In this document: positions 1 to 9,251 of the stretch, in pieces
Layout of the letters: every line of letters starts with the position of its first letter
Numbering within the stretch: the first letter of the stretch is position 1
Notes under the pieces: model-generated
The model's database searches: none
What the model saw: the letters and a program-made list of their open reading frames with translations, nothing else
Told to the model about the DNA's origin: nothing
Position numbers and translations under genes: made by a program
Assembly: GCF_000783395.1 (NCBI RefSeq)
Contig: NZ_JSFK01000023.1
Coordinates: 62,001 to 126,000 of the forward strand
Source of the DNA: Pseudomonas chlororaphis
GTDB taxonomy: Bacteria > Pseudomonadota > Gammaproteobacteria > Pseudomonadales > Pseudomonadaceae
Direction: 5' to 3'
Length of the DNA stretch: 64,000 nucleotides

Positions 1-1
1 C

Positions 2-1618
2 CAAGGCAAGTTCAAAAAGCAGCTTTCACTGATCGACCTCACATTTATCGGGCTGGGGGCGATCTTCGGTTCCGGCTGGTTGTTCGCGGCCAGTCATGTG
101 TCCGCCATTGCCGGGCCGGCGGGAATTTTTTCCTGGCTGCTGGGCGGTTTTGCCGTGTTGTTGCTGGGCATCGTTTACTGCGAGCTGGGCGCGGCATTAC
201 CGCGTGCCGGCGGTGTGGTGCGTTACCCGGTTTACTCCCACGGGCCGCTGCTTGGCTACTTGATGGGCTTTATCACCCTGATTGCGTTTTCCAGTCTGGT
301 GGCGATCGAAGTGGTTGCCTCGCGCCAATACGCGGCGGCGTGGTTTCCCGGTCTGACCAAGGCTGGCACTGGCGACCCGACGATTCTGGGCTGGATGGTG
401 CAGTTCGGTCTGCTCTGCATTTTCTTCCTGCTCAACTACCGCAGCGTGAAAACCTTCGCCAAGGCCAACAATCTGGTCAGCGTGTTCAAGTTCATCGTGC
501 CGTTGCTGGTGATCGGTGTGCTGTTCACCTTCTTCAAACCGGCCAACTTCCACGTGCAGGGTTTCGCCCCGTTCGGCTTGTCCGGTATCGAAATGGCGGT
601 GTCGGCGGGCGGTGTGATTTTCGCTTACCTGGGGCTGACGCCGATCATCTCGGTGGCCAGTGAAGTGAAGAATCCACAGCGCACCATTCCCATCGCACTG
701 ATCCTCTCGGTGCTGCTGTCGACGTTGATTTATGTGCTGCTGCAAATGGCCTTTCTCGGCAGCATCCCGACGGAAATGCTCGCCAATGGCTGGGCCGGTA
801 TCAGCAAGGAATTTTCCCTGCCGTACCGCGACATCGCACTGGCACTGGGTGTGGGTTGGCTGGCGTATCTGGTCGTAGCCGACGCGGTGATCTCGCCGAG
901 CGGCTGCGGCAACATCTACATGAACGCGACCCCGCGAGTGATCTACGGCTGGGCGCAGACCGGCACCTTCTTCAAGGTCTTCACCCATATCGATGAGAAG
1001 TCTGGCATCCCGCGCCCGGCGCTGTGGCTGACTTTCGCCCTGTCGGTGTTCTGGACCCTGCCGTTCCCGTCGTGGGAAGCGCTGATCAGCGTGGTCTCCG
1101 CCGCGCTGGTGTTGAGCTACGCCGTGGCGCCCGTGTCCGTGGCTGCGCTGCGCCGCAATGCGCCAGACATGCCGCGCCCGTTCCGGGTCAAGTGCATGGG
1201 CGTGCTCGGGCCGGTGTCGTTCATCATCGCCGCGCTGATCGTCTACTGGTCGGGCTGGAACACCGTGTCGTGGCTGCTCGGCCTGCAGATCCTGATGTTC
1301 GTGGTGTACTTGCTCTGCGGTCGTTTTGTGCCGACCGCGCACCTCAATCTGGCCAGCCAAGTGCGCTCCTCGGCGTGGCTGATCGCCTTCTACGCGGTGA
1401 CCATCGTGCTGTCGAAACTCGGCACCTTCGGTGGCCTGGGCATCCTCGCTCATCCGTTCGACACCATCGTGGTCGCTGCTTGCGCCACCGGCATTTATTA
1501 CTGGGGCGCCGCGACCGGTGTGCCGGCGCATCTGCTGCGTCTGGAAGAGGACGATGAGGAAAGCGAAGTCGCCGCCCCCGCCTCGACCGTGGCTGCGCGC
1601 CCTGCCGGCGCCTACTGA
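2..1618 (+). CDS. APC-family amino acid permease, 5' end cut by window edge
   Basis: The reading frame is open from base 2, so the gene starts before the window; a TTG at 80 is internal. About 538 residues are visible. The translation is strongly hydrophobic with about twelve membrane segments, and its beginning reads LTFIGLGAIFGSGW, the glycine-rich first helix of the amino acid-polyamine-organocation (APC) superfamily that binds the substrate backbone. The C-terminal tail is short, acidic and cytoplasmic. The hydroxyproline epimerase starts 22 bp after the stop and the catabolic genes follow on the same strand, so the likely substrate is 4-hydroxyproline or proline. Family membership is seen in the sequence; the substrate is inferred from context only. 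Confidence 0.85.
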   Translation, partial: QGKFKKQLSLIDLTFIGLGAIFGSGWLFAASHVSAIAGPAGIFSWLLGGFAVLLLGIVYCELGAALPRAGGVVRYPVYSHGPLLGYLMGFITLIAFSSLVAIEVVASRQYAAAWFPGLTKAGTGDPTILGWMVQFGLLCIFFLLNYRSVKTFAKANNLVSVFKFIVPLLVIGVLFTFFKPANFHVQGFAPFGLSGIEMAVSAGGVIFAYLGLTPIISVASEVKNPQRTIPIALILSVLLSTLIYVLLQMAFLGSIPTEMLANGWAGISKEFSLPYRDIALALGVGWLAYLVVADAVISPSGCGNIYMNATPRVIYGWAQTGTFFKVFTHIDEKSGIPRPALWLTFALSVFWTLPFPSWEALISVVSAALVLSYAVAPVSVAALRRNAPDMPRPFRVKCMGVLGPVSFIIAALIVYWSGWNTVSWLLGLQILMFVVYLLCGRFVPTAHLNLASQVRSSAWLIAFYAVTIVLSKLGTFGGLGILAHPFDTIVVAACATGIYYWGAATGVPAHLLRLEEDDEESEVAAPASTVAARPAGAY

Positions 1619-1640
1619 AATCACCTAAAGGAATCTATTC

Positions 1641-2567
1641 ATGAAAGAACTACACGTCATTGATTCCCACACCGGCGGTGAACCCACGCGTCTGGTGATA
1701 ACAGGCTTTCCGAATCTGCCCGGCAACAGCATGGTGGAAAAACGCGATGCGCTACGCACTCAGCATGATCAATGGCGCCGCGCCTGCCTGCTGGAACCGC
1801 GCGGCAACGATGTGCTGGTCGGCGCCCTGTATTGCGAGCCGGTCTCAGCGGACGCCACTTGCGGAGTGATCTTCTTCAACAACGCCGGTTATCTGGGCAT
1901 GTGCGGCCACGGCACCATCGGCCTGATCAACTCGTTGCATTACCTGGGGCGAATCGAACCGGGCGTACACAAGATCGACACGCCTGTCGGCCCGGTCAGC
2001 GCCACGCTGCATGAGGACGGAACCGTCACCTTGGGCAACGTCCCCGCTTATCGCCACGGCAAACAGGTGCCGGTGGATGTGCCGGGTTACGGCCGCGTAT
2101 TGGGCGATATCGCTTACGGCGGCAACTGGTTTTTCCTCGTCTCCGAGCACGGCCAGACGCTGACCATGGACAACGTCGAACACCTCACGGCGTACACCTG
2201 GGCCATGCTCGAGGCCCTCGAAGACCAAGGCATTTTCGGCGAGGACGGTGCCGTCATCGATCACATCGAACTGTTCGTCGATGACGATCAGGCCGACAGC
2301 CGCAACTTCGTCATGTGCCCCGGCAAAGCCTACGACCGCTCGCCGTGTGGCACCGGCACCAGCGCCAAACTCGCCTGCCTCGCCGCCGACGACAAGCTGC
2401 AACCCGGCGCCACCTGGGTGCAGGCGAGCATCACCGGCAGCCAGTTCGAAGGCCGCTTCGAATGGGAGGGCGAACGCATTCGCCCGTACATCACTGGCCG
2501 CGCCTACATGACCGCCGACAGCACCTTGCTGATCGACGAAACAGACCCGTTCGCGTGGGGCATCTGA
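1641..2567 (+). CDS. lhpA: 4-hydroxyproline 2-epimerase (proline racemase family)
   Basis: The 308-aa product would epimerise trans-4-hydroxy-L-proline to cis-4-hydroxy-D-proline, the first step of bacterial hydroxyproline catabolism, in the cytoplasm. The two catalytic cysteines of the family are present: Cys88 in MCGHGTIG and Cys236 in DRSPCGTGTSAKLA. Cysteines at both positions separate active epimerases and racemases from the Thr/Cys dehydratases. Length is normal for the family. The ATG follows an AAAGGAAT ribosome site. It lies second in a five-gene run with a deaminase, a semialdehyde dehydrogenase and an FAD oxidase that complete the route to 2-oxoglutarate. Proline racemase activity is the main alternative, but the neighbours make it unlikely. 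Confidence 0.92.
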   Translation: MKELHVIDSHTGGEPTRLVITGFPNLPGNSMVEKRDALRTQHDQWRRACLLEPRGNDVLVGALYCEPVSADATCGVIFFNNAGYLGMCGHGTIGLINSLHYLGRIEPGVHKIDTPVGPVSATLHEDGTVTLGNVPAYRHGKQVPVDVPGYGRVLGDIAYGGNWFFLVSEHGQTLTMDNVEHLTAYTWAMLEALEDQGIFGEDGAVIDHIELFVDDDQADSRNFVMCPGKAYDRSPCGTGTSAKLACLAADDKLQPGATWVQASITGSQFEGRFEWEGERIRPYITGRAYMTADSTLLIDETDPFAWGI

Positions 2568-2622
2568 GCCACCGCGCAGACTTTTCACCTCAATTTGAAC
2601 GATGTGCCAAGGAGTTAAAACA

Positions 2623-3570
<948 letters not shown>

Positions 3571-3641
3571 TCAACTCCCCTCACCTGCCGCGATGCGTTG
3601 TGCTACGCGGCAGGCATTTGCCTTTTTTTCAGGAAGACACC

Positions 3642-5234
3642 ATGACTCTGACGGGCCACATGCTGATCGGGCAGCAATCCATTGCGGGCAATCGCGAGGC
3701 TGTTCGCGGGATCAATCCGGCCACGAATGAAGCGCTGGAACCGGCGTATGCCGGAGGATCGACGGAACATGTCGAACAGGCCTGTGCGCTGGCCTGGGCC
3801 GCGTTCGATGTTTATCGTGAGACAGCACTGAGTGTCCGCGCCGAATTTCTGGAAAGCATTGCCGAAGAAATCGAAGGGCTCGGCGATGAACTGATCGACC
3901 GTGCCCACGCCGAAACCGGGCTACCGCGTGCACGTTTGCTAGGTGAACGCGGGCGTACTTGCCAACAACTGAGAATGTTCGCCCGCACCGTGCGCGCCGG
4001 TGAGTGGCTGGATGTGCGCGTCGATAGCGCGCTGCCGCAACGCCAACCGCTGCCGCGTGCGGATTTGCGTCAGCGGCAGATTGCGCTGGGGCCGGTCGCG
4101 GTATTCGGCGCGAGCAACTTCCCGCTGGCGTTCTCAGTGGCCGGCGGTGACACCGCATCGGCACTGGCCGCCGGTTGCCCGGTGATCGTCAAGGCGCACA
4201 GTGCGCACCCCGGCACCAGCGAACTGGTCGGCCGCGCAGTCGCTCGGGCGATAAGAGCCTGTGGTTTGCCGGAAGGCGTGTTCTCGCTGTTGTACGGCTC
4301 GGGTCGCGAGGTGGGCATTGCGCTGGTCACAGATCCACGGATAAAAGCGGTGGGCTTCACCGGTTCGCGCAGCGGCGGTCTGGCGTTGATTCAAGCAGCG
4401 CAGGCCAGACCAGAACCGATTCCGGTGTACGCGGAAATGAGTTCGATCAATCCGGTGCTGTTGTTTCCAGCGGCGCTGGATAGTCGCACACAGGCATTGG
4501 CTGAAGGGTTTGTGGCTTCGCTGACATTGGGCGCTGGCCAGTTCTGCACCAATCCGGGCTTGGTGATTGCCTTGAAAGGACCGGCGCTGGAGCGGTTCAT
4601 TGGCGCCACCACCGAACTCATTCAACGCAGTCCGGCGCAGACGATGCTGACACCGGGCATCTTCAGTGCTTACGAGTCTGCCGTGAATGCACTGGCCGAT
4701 AATGCCAGTGCGAACATCGCCGGCGTTGGTCTAAGCGGCAACGGCCCGAATCAATGTCAGGCCCATGTATTCGCGACCGAGGCCGCCGACTTTCTTACCG
4801 ATCACCGCTTGCAAGCGGAAGCCTTCGGTGCAGCGGCGCTGATCGTGCAATGCAGCAGTGAAGCTGAAATCCGCGAGGTCGCCGAACATCTGGAGGGCCA
4901 GTTGACCGCAACATTGCATCTGGATGACCAAGACCTGGAACAGGCGCGTGCATTGCTGCCGACGCTGGAGCGCAAGGCCGGTCGCTTGCTGGTCAACGGC
5001 TGGCCCACCGGGGTCGAGGTGTGTGACGCTATGGTTCACGGCGGGCCGTTCCCGGCCACATCCGACTCGCGCACAACATCCGTTGGTACGGCGGCGATCC
5101 TGCGTTTCCTGCGCCCGGTCTGCTATCAGGACTTCCCGGACAGCTTGCTGCCTGACGCATTGAAACAATGCAATCCGCTGCAATTACGGCGTCTGCTTGA
5201 TGGCCACAGGGAAGTGCAGCGCCATGGTGAATAA
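3642..5234 (+). CDS. 2-oxoglutarate semialdehyde dehydrogenase (aldehyde dehydrogenase family)
   Basis: The 530-aa NAD(P)-dependent aldehyde dehydrogenase would oxidise 2-oxoglutarate semialdehyde to 2-oxoglutarate, feeding hydroxyproline carbon into the TCA cycle. The general base is Glu265 (VYAEMSSIN) and the nucleophile Cys302 (GAGQFCTNPG); a GFTGSRSGG cofactor loop lies near residue 250. The length matches the long KGSADH subtype of hydroxyproline and sugar-acid pathways. The ATG at 3642 is preferred over the upstream frame opening at 3600 because AGGAAG precedes it at 3631. The last 11 bp overlap the start of the FAD oxidase, which points to translational coupling. Confidence 0.88.
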   Translation: MTLTGHMLIGQQSIAGNREAVRGINPATNEALEPAYAGGSTEHVEQACALAWAAFDVYRETALSVRAEFLESIAEEIEGLGDELIDRAHAETGLPRARLLGERGRTCQQLRMFARTVRAGEWLDVRVDSALPQRQPLPRADLRQRQIALGPVAVFGASNFPLAFSVAGGDTASALAAGCPVIVKAHSAHPGTSELVGRAVARAIRACGLPEGVFSLLYGSGREVGIALVTDPRIKAVGFTGSRSGGLALIQAAQARPEPIPVYAEMSSINPVLLFPAALDSRTQALAEGFVASLTLGAGQFCTNPGLVIALKGPALERFIGATTELIQRSPAQTMLTPGIFSAYESAVNALADNASANIAGVGLSGNGPNQCQAHVFATEAADFLTDHRLQAEAFGAAALIVQCSSEAEIREVAEHLEGQLTATLHLDDQDLEQARALLPTLERKAGRLLVNGWPTGVEVCDAMVHGGPFPATSDSRTTSVGTAAILRFLRPVCYQDFPDSLLPDALKQCNPLQLRRLLDGHREVQRHGE

Positions 5235-6489
5235 CGTCTCCCACGACATCGCCGTGGTCGGCGCCGGCATCATCGGCGTCGCCTGCGCGCTGCGTCTGGC
5301 TCGCCAGGGTTTGCGCGTGGTGGTCATCGATCAGCAGCAACCCGGCCACGGCGCCTCATTCGGCAACGCCGGGCATCTGGCGACCGAGCAGGTGTTTCCG
5401 ATTGCCGACGCGTCCATCCTCAAGCGCCTGCCAGCCATGCTGATGGACCCGATGGGGCCGTTGCGGCTGGACTGGAAATACCTGCCACGCGCCCTGCCAT
5501 GGTTCACCCGGTTGCTGCTGAATCTGCGGCCGGCGCCTTTTCAGAACACCGTAGCAGGCTTGCGCGCGCTCAATGAAAGCAGTCTGGAGGCCTGGCAGCG
5601 CTTGCTCGCCGACATTCAGCGGCCCGACCTGTTGAATATCGATGGCTCGTTACTGGTGTTCGAACGTCCCGAATCGCGTCAGGCAATCCAGGCATTGCAG
5701 AGCCGATTGCTCCAGCAGCAGGTGCCGGTCGACTACTGGCAGGCCAGCGCCATCCGCGAAACCGCACCGCAACTCAGCGAACAGATTCAGGGCGGCTTGT
5801 TCTTCCCGCGCACCGGGCATTTCATCGACCCCTACCGCGTGGTGTGCGAACTGGTCGAAGCGGCCAAGGCCAGTGGTGTGAGTTTTGTCCAGCAACAGGT
5901 TCAGGGCGGCCACGTGCAGGAACACGGTGTTGCGCTGATCACCGGCAATGGCGCTCTGACTGCAAGCCGCGTGTTGATCGCCTGCGGCGCACACTCGGCG
6001 AAACTCACCGCCGCCCTCACCGGTAAAAAGGTGCCACTGGACACTGAGCGCGGTTATCACTTGATGCTACCCCAGGAGCACGACCGCCTGCCCTTCCCCG
6101 TCACCTCGCTGGAACGCAAGTTCATCATGACGCCGATGTCCGAAGGACTTCGCCTGGCCGGCACCGTCGAGTTCGCCGGGCTGGAAAAGCCACCGAGCAT
6201 GGAACGCGCGTGGCAATTGCACCGGTTGAGTCAGGGCTTGTTTCGCAAGGATCTGAGCGCTGACGCAGCGACGCCGTGGATGGGTTTTCGACCATCGTTG
6301 CCCGATTCATTGCCGGTGATTGATCAGGTTTGTGAGGGCAAGGTGTTGCTTGCGTTTGGGCATCAGCATCTGGGGCTGACACAGGCGGCGGTGACGGCGG
6401 AGATGGTGGTGCGGATGGCTTTGCCCGGGGCGGAAAAAGAGGCCTTCAGACTGCCAGTCAGCGAGCGGTACAGGCTCGATCGTTTCTGA
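5224..6489 (+). CDS. FAD-dependent D-hydroxyproline dehydrogenase (DadA-like)
   Basis: The 421-aa flavoprotein of the DAO family begins with the dinucleotide fold VGAGIIGVACALRLA at about residue 10 and ends with a GHQHLGLTQAA flavin-contact motif. It should oxidise cis-4-hydroxy-D-proline, the epimerase product, to pyrroline-4-hydroxy-2-carboxylate and pass electrons to the respiratory chain. P. aeruginosa uses a three-subunit enzyme for this step; here it is a single DadA-like chain, as in other pseudomonads. The ATG at 5224 overlaps the dehydrogenase stop; an in-frame opening at 5197 lies deeper in that gene and is less likely. It is the last gene of the run. A general D-amino-acid dehydrogenase role remains possible. 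Confidence 0.86.
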   Translation: MVNNVSHDIAVVGAGIIGVACALRLARQGLRVVVIDQQQPGHGASFGNAGHLATEQVFPIADASILKRLPAMLMDPMGPLRLDWKYLPRALPWFTRLLLNLRPAPFQNTVAGLRALNESSLEAWQRLLADIQRPDLLNIDGSLLVFERPESRQAIQALQSRLLQQQVPVDYWQASAIRETAPQLSEQIQGGLFFPRTGHFIDPYRVVCELVEAAKASGVSFVQQQVQGGHVQEHGVALITGNGALTASRVLIACGAHSAKLTAALTGKKVPLDTERGYHLMLPQEHDRLPFPVTSLERKFIMTPMSEGLRLAGTVEFAGLEKPPSMERAWQLHRLSQGLFRKDLSADAATPWMGFRPSLPDSLPVIDQVCEGKVLLAFGHQHLGLTQAAVTAEMVVRMALPGAEKEAFRLPVSERYRLDRF

Positions 6490-6507
6490 AAGGATGCCCA
6501 TGTTCCG

Positions 6508-6533
6508 CAAGCCTGCTTTCCGGCGCAGGCTTG
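6508..6533 (+). terminator. Hairpin after hydroxyproline operon
   Basis: CAAGCCTGC at 6508-6516 pairs with GCAGGCTTG at 6525-6533, 18 bp past the last stop of the operon. There is no clean T-run, so termination may be weak. The stem is the AAGCCTGC type that recurs in four stronger terminators in this window. Confidence 0.5.
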
Positions 6534-6561
6534 TAACCGCGCACCGGCAGATCGGCAGAGG

Positions 6562-8847
6562 TTACAAAGGCATCAACCAGTGCCGCTCAGTTGTCCATCC
6601 CAGAAAAACCCTCGCGCCCTCATCTTTCTGGCGACTCAGGGTCAGCCGATGCCCGGCAGCGGCAACACGCAAGCCAATCATGGCAGGCAGAAACCGTTCC
6701 CGGAATTCGCTGGATTGCGCTGCAAAATGCGACTCAAGGCTATCGAGCGCAGCACGCAACAACTCGCCATCCAGCATCGACAAGTAAAACACCATCTGAC
6801 GCCAAGCATATGCCGTGTTCTTCAACATCACCAGACGTGCATGGTAATGCGTGATGTGCATTTGTTGCCGCTTGCAAATCCACTCGAAGCACGTCCGCGC
6901 CAGCGCGCTCAAACGATGATGCAGCAGTGTTTTCAGGTTCAATTCGCCGAACAGGAGCGCGAGGTTTTGCGTCGTCAGAATCTGCTGCTGTTCGAGGATC
7001 GTACCGTTAACCGCTGGCCGCCATGTACCAAAGGTGGCGTTTGCCCGCTGCGCGCACAGCGTCGCCAACGCATCACGGCTGTTGCTTCTGCGCCGAGATC
7101 GGCGCTGATCGGGAAGGCCTGCCAGGCTATCCGTATCAATGTCGTAATAACGAGCGTAAAGCGTTCCGGCTACAAATCTGGCCGATTGCCTGGCCGCTCT
7201 CGTGAACTTGTTGGAGAACGCGCCCATAAAAATGTCAGCCGCCACCTCATCGACGAAAGGAAGATCCAGCTTCGCCGTTTCAGCCAGTGAAACAAACTCC
7301 TGCAGTAGCTTGTTCGGAAGAATGGCCTGCGGAAACGCCGACAGGGTCATTGCAGATGCCTCGACCAACGCCTGCCTGGCACCCGTGGCGGAGATAGCAC
7401 TCGCCTCACGCTCACCCTCTAAAGCCGCGACCCATGGTAGCTCGGCAATTTTGACCTGACTTTGCAGGTTGAGCAGCAGCAACGAGCGCCGACGACGGAA
7501 AGCACGATACGTCGCCCCCGCCAACGACTGCAGCATCCCGTCGCGGTATACGCTGCTACAGATTTGCGCCGTCATTGCTGGCAGAACCTGCGCCACGGTA
7601 TCGGCGGATGAGATCAAACCATGGTCAATCAACTCGGCGATGGTTCCCTTGCGGCAACGCTCAAGGCGTCGGCGAACAGCAGGCGGAATTATCACCCCAA
7701 GGGGCAGCCGGTGACGATTCGCCTCCTCATCGGTGATCGGTTCAAGCAACGGCGAAAAGTCACTGACGCCGTCCGAACCCGGGTAATTTGCCAGACGTGC
7801 CGAGACAGCCCGGGCGATCAAATGATGCCCGGGCGCCGCCACATCTTGGCGCTGCTCTGCTCGTTTAAGGGAATGTGCGGCGGACTCGGGATGCCCGTGT
7901 TTGGCCACAAAGTCATCAACAATACGACGGATGCGACCGACCTGGCGGCCGGTCAATGATGCTTGATCGCGCAAACACTGCCCGAGCAACGCAAACAGTT
8001 CCGTCGCCCGGGTCTTGAAAGAACCGTTGCTACGGTGTTCAGCACTACAGGCCCGAGCAATCTGCGCGCCAAGTGCCGCTGCACGTTTGAACCAACCTTC
8101 AGGATAGTGCCTGCAAGGCCAACCATCCTGACAGGTCAAAAGAAACAGTGAGACTGCAGCGTCGTAGAGAGGCAGACGATTTTCAACTACATGCTTTTGG
8201 ACGGCCAGACGCGGTTGAGCCAATTGACGGTTCAGCCGCTGCCTGACACTGGCGCTATCAAAAACATGCACCTCAGCCGTGGAAATCGGCGGCTCGTCAA
8301 CGGCAGTCGGGAAGAAACGCATGCGATCAAAGAAAGGCGAGATTTGCTCGATCAGCGTTCGCGCCTCGTCAGTACGCTGATGCCGCAAAAGCCATGACAC
8401 TGTCAGCAGTGCGGCTTCCTCCGGAACGTGAATCTGATAGGTTCCGTTCGCCAAACGCTCTTGCAGCGTTGCGACGCCCACATCCGATAGATGCCAGATG
8501 TTGAGATCGAACCGTTCATGACCAGCGCGAATACCGGGGATCGACGCGGCCAAGTGGCGCTCATAGGCAGTCAAAGCGCCACCGGCCAGAAGTTGCCCGG
8601 TGGCAAATCCACCCGTCGCCACGTCCAGCGTGATCCACGGCGGCAAATCGGCGAACGGCACACGTGAACCGTACTGTGCGCTGCCCTGCATCAGGTGTTC
8701 GACCACCCGCTGCCAGCGCTCGACCCGGTTGCGTGCCTGCGGGTCAGCGTCGCGCTGTGTCGCGGTCAATGCTCGTGAGAGCTGGAACACCGCATAACCT
8801 GCATTCACGCCATCGTGCTCGCCGAACTCACCGTCGTCCCTGGACAT
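6562..8847 (-). CDS. Unrecognised 761-aa protein next to a tRNA
   Basis: I do not recognise a family. The product is long, has no signal peptide or membrane segment, and reads as mostly alpha-helical with many Leu/Ala/Arg stretches. Basic patches occur at RRRLERCRKG and at RRSRRRSNSRD near residue 600. Histidines and cysteines are scattered without a clear catalytic motif. The N-terminal part (WITLDVATGG, LNIWHLSDVG) looks like a globular domain separate from the helical remainder. The ATG at 8847 has a good AAGGAAG ribosome site, and the 3' CCA of a tRNA on the same strand lies only 25 nt upstream with no hairpin between, so the two may share a transcript. The gene is convergent with the hydroxyproline operon and looks less GC-rich than its neighbours. 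Its length and intact frame argue for a real protein. Confidence 0.7.
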   Translation of the reverse strand: MSRDDGEFGEHDGVNAGYAVFQLSRALTATQRDADPQARNRVERWQRVVEHLMQGSAQYGSRVPFADLPPWITLDVATGGFATGQLLAGGALTAYERHLAASIPGIRAGHERFDLNIWHLSDVGVATLQERLANGTYQIHVPEEAALLTVSWLLRHQRTDEARTLIEQISPFFDRMRFFPTAVDEPPISTAEVHVFDSASVRQRLNRQLAQPRLAVQKHVVENRLPLYDAAVSLFLLTCQDGWPCRHYPEGWFKRAAALGAQIARACSAEHRSNGSFKTRATELFALLGQCLRDQASLTGRQVGRIRRIVDDFVAKHGHPESAAHSLKRAEQRQDVAAPGHHLIARAVSARLANYPGSDGVSDFSPLLEPITDEEANRHRLPLGVIIPPAVRRRLERCRKGTIAELIDHGLISSADTVAQVLPAMTAQICSSVYRDGMLQSLAGATYRAFRRRRSLLLLNLQSQVKIAELPWVAALEGEREASAISATGARQALVEASAMTLSAFPQAILPNKLLQEFVSLAETAKLDLPFVDEVAADIFMGAFSNKFTRAARQSARFVAGTLYARYYDIDTDSLAGLPDQRRSRRRSNSRDALATLCAQRANATFGTWRPAVNGTILEQQQILTTQNLALLFGELNLKTLLHHRLSALARTCFEWICKRQQMHITHYHARLVMLKNTAYAWRQMVFYLSMLDGELLRAALDSLESHFAAQSSEFRERFLPAMIGLRVAAAGHRLTLSRQKDEGARVFLGWTTERHWLMPL

Positions 8848-8872
8848 ACTTCCTTGTGACCCTGCAATGTAA

Positions 8873-8947
8873 TGGGTCCGGGGGCTGGATTCGAACCAGC
8901 GCCCACCCGGTTAAGAGCCGAGTGTTCCACCGCTGAACTACCCCGGA
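8873..8947 (-). tRNA. tRNA with anticodon CTT (Lys), atypical body
   Basis: Read on the minus strand from 8947, all four stems form: acceptor TCCGGGG/CCCCGGA (7 bp, first pair T1-A72), D stem GTTC/GAAC, anticodon stem CTCGG/CCGGG, and T stem GCTGG/CCAGC with the loop TTCGAAT. The anticodon loop is CTCTTAA, giving CTT, which reads AAG (Lys). The body is 71 nt, followed by discriminator C73 and a genomically encoded CCA (8873-8875). U1-A72 and C73 are unusual for lysine tRNA, which normally has A73; the body resembles an asparagine tRNA whose G34 became C. Whether it is charged with lysine cannot be told from sequence. Confidence 0.85.
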
Positions 8948-9039
8948 ACAGAGCGCGCATTGTCGAACAGCCACAAAGGAATGTGAAGCCGAAGCCTGTT
9001 GCGAGACAATTCGCGCCAGCAGGCTGAAACAAGCACTCG

Positions 9040-9120
9040 TTACAGTTTTTGGCGACCGGCCTCGTCACTCCTGGCCTTGTACTGAGGCGCTTCCTTTGAG
9101 GCGGGCCGATGCGGTCTGTT
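9040..9120 (-). pseudogene. 3' fragment of a DUF2945-like gene
   Basis: On the minus strand, bases 9120-9040 encode RPHRPASKEAPQYKARSDEAG followed by a few residues and TAA. This parallels the end of the intact small gene at 11041-11253 (GRHRPASKDEPQYEVKSD). The first half of the gene and its start codon are not detectable upstream, so it is a relic. The rest of 8948-9251 shows no other feature. Confidence 0.6.
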
Positions 9121-9251
9121 TTCAGTAGAGTTATGGCCGTCGTAGAAACTCCACCTGATAGGAATAGGCAATGCTCGAAGATAAACCGGCATAGGTGCCC
9201 CGTTTGTTGATCGCTACCATGGCCTCAGACCTGACCCAATGGGAGCTCGAC

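Noticed and set aside
197..1624. Long minus-strand frame opposite the permease
   Set aside because: Shadow frame rich in Arg, His and Gln; the plus-strand frame is a clear membrane transporter.
6490..8947. Genomic island integrated at the tRNA with an att duplication
   Set aside because: I looked for a repeat of the tRNA 3' end near 6490-6560 and saw none, and there is no integrase gene.
8805..9068. 87-aa minus-strand frame covering the tRNA
   Set aside because: It overlaps the whole tRNA; the tRNA is structurally convincing.
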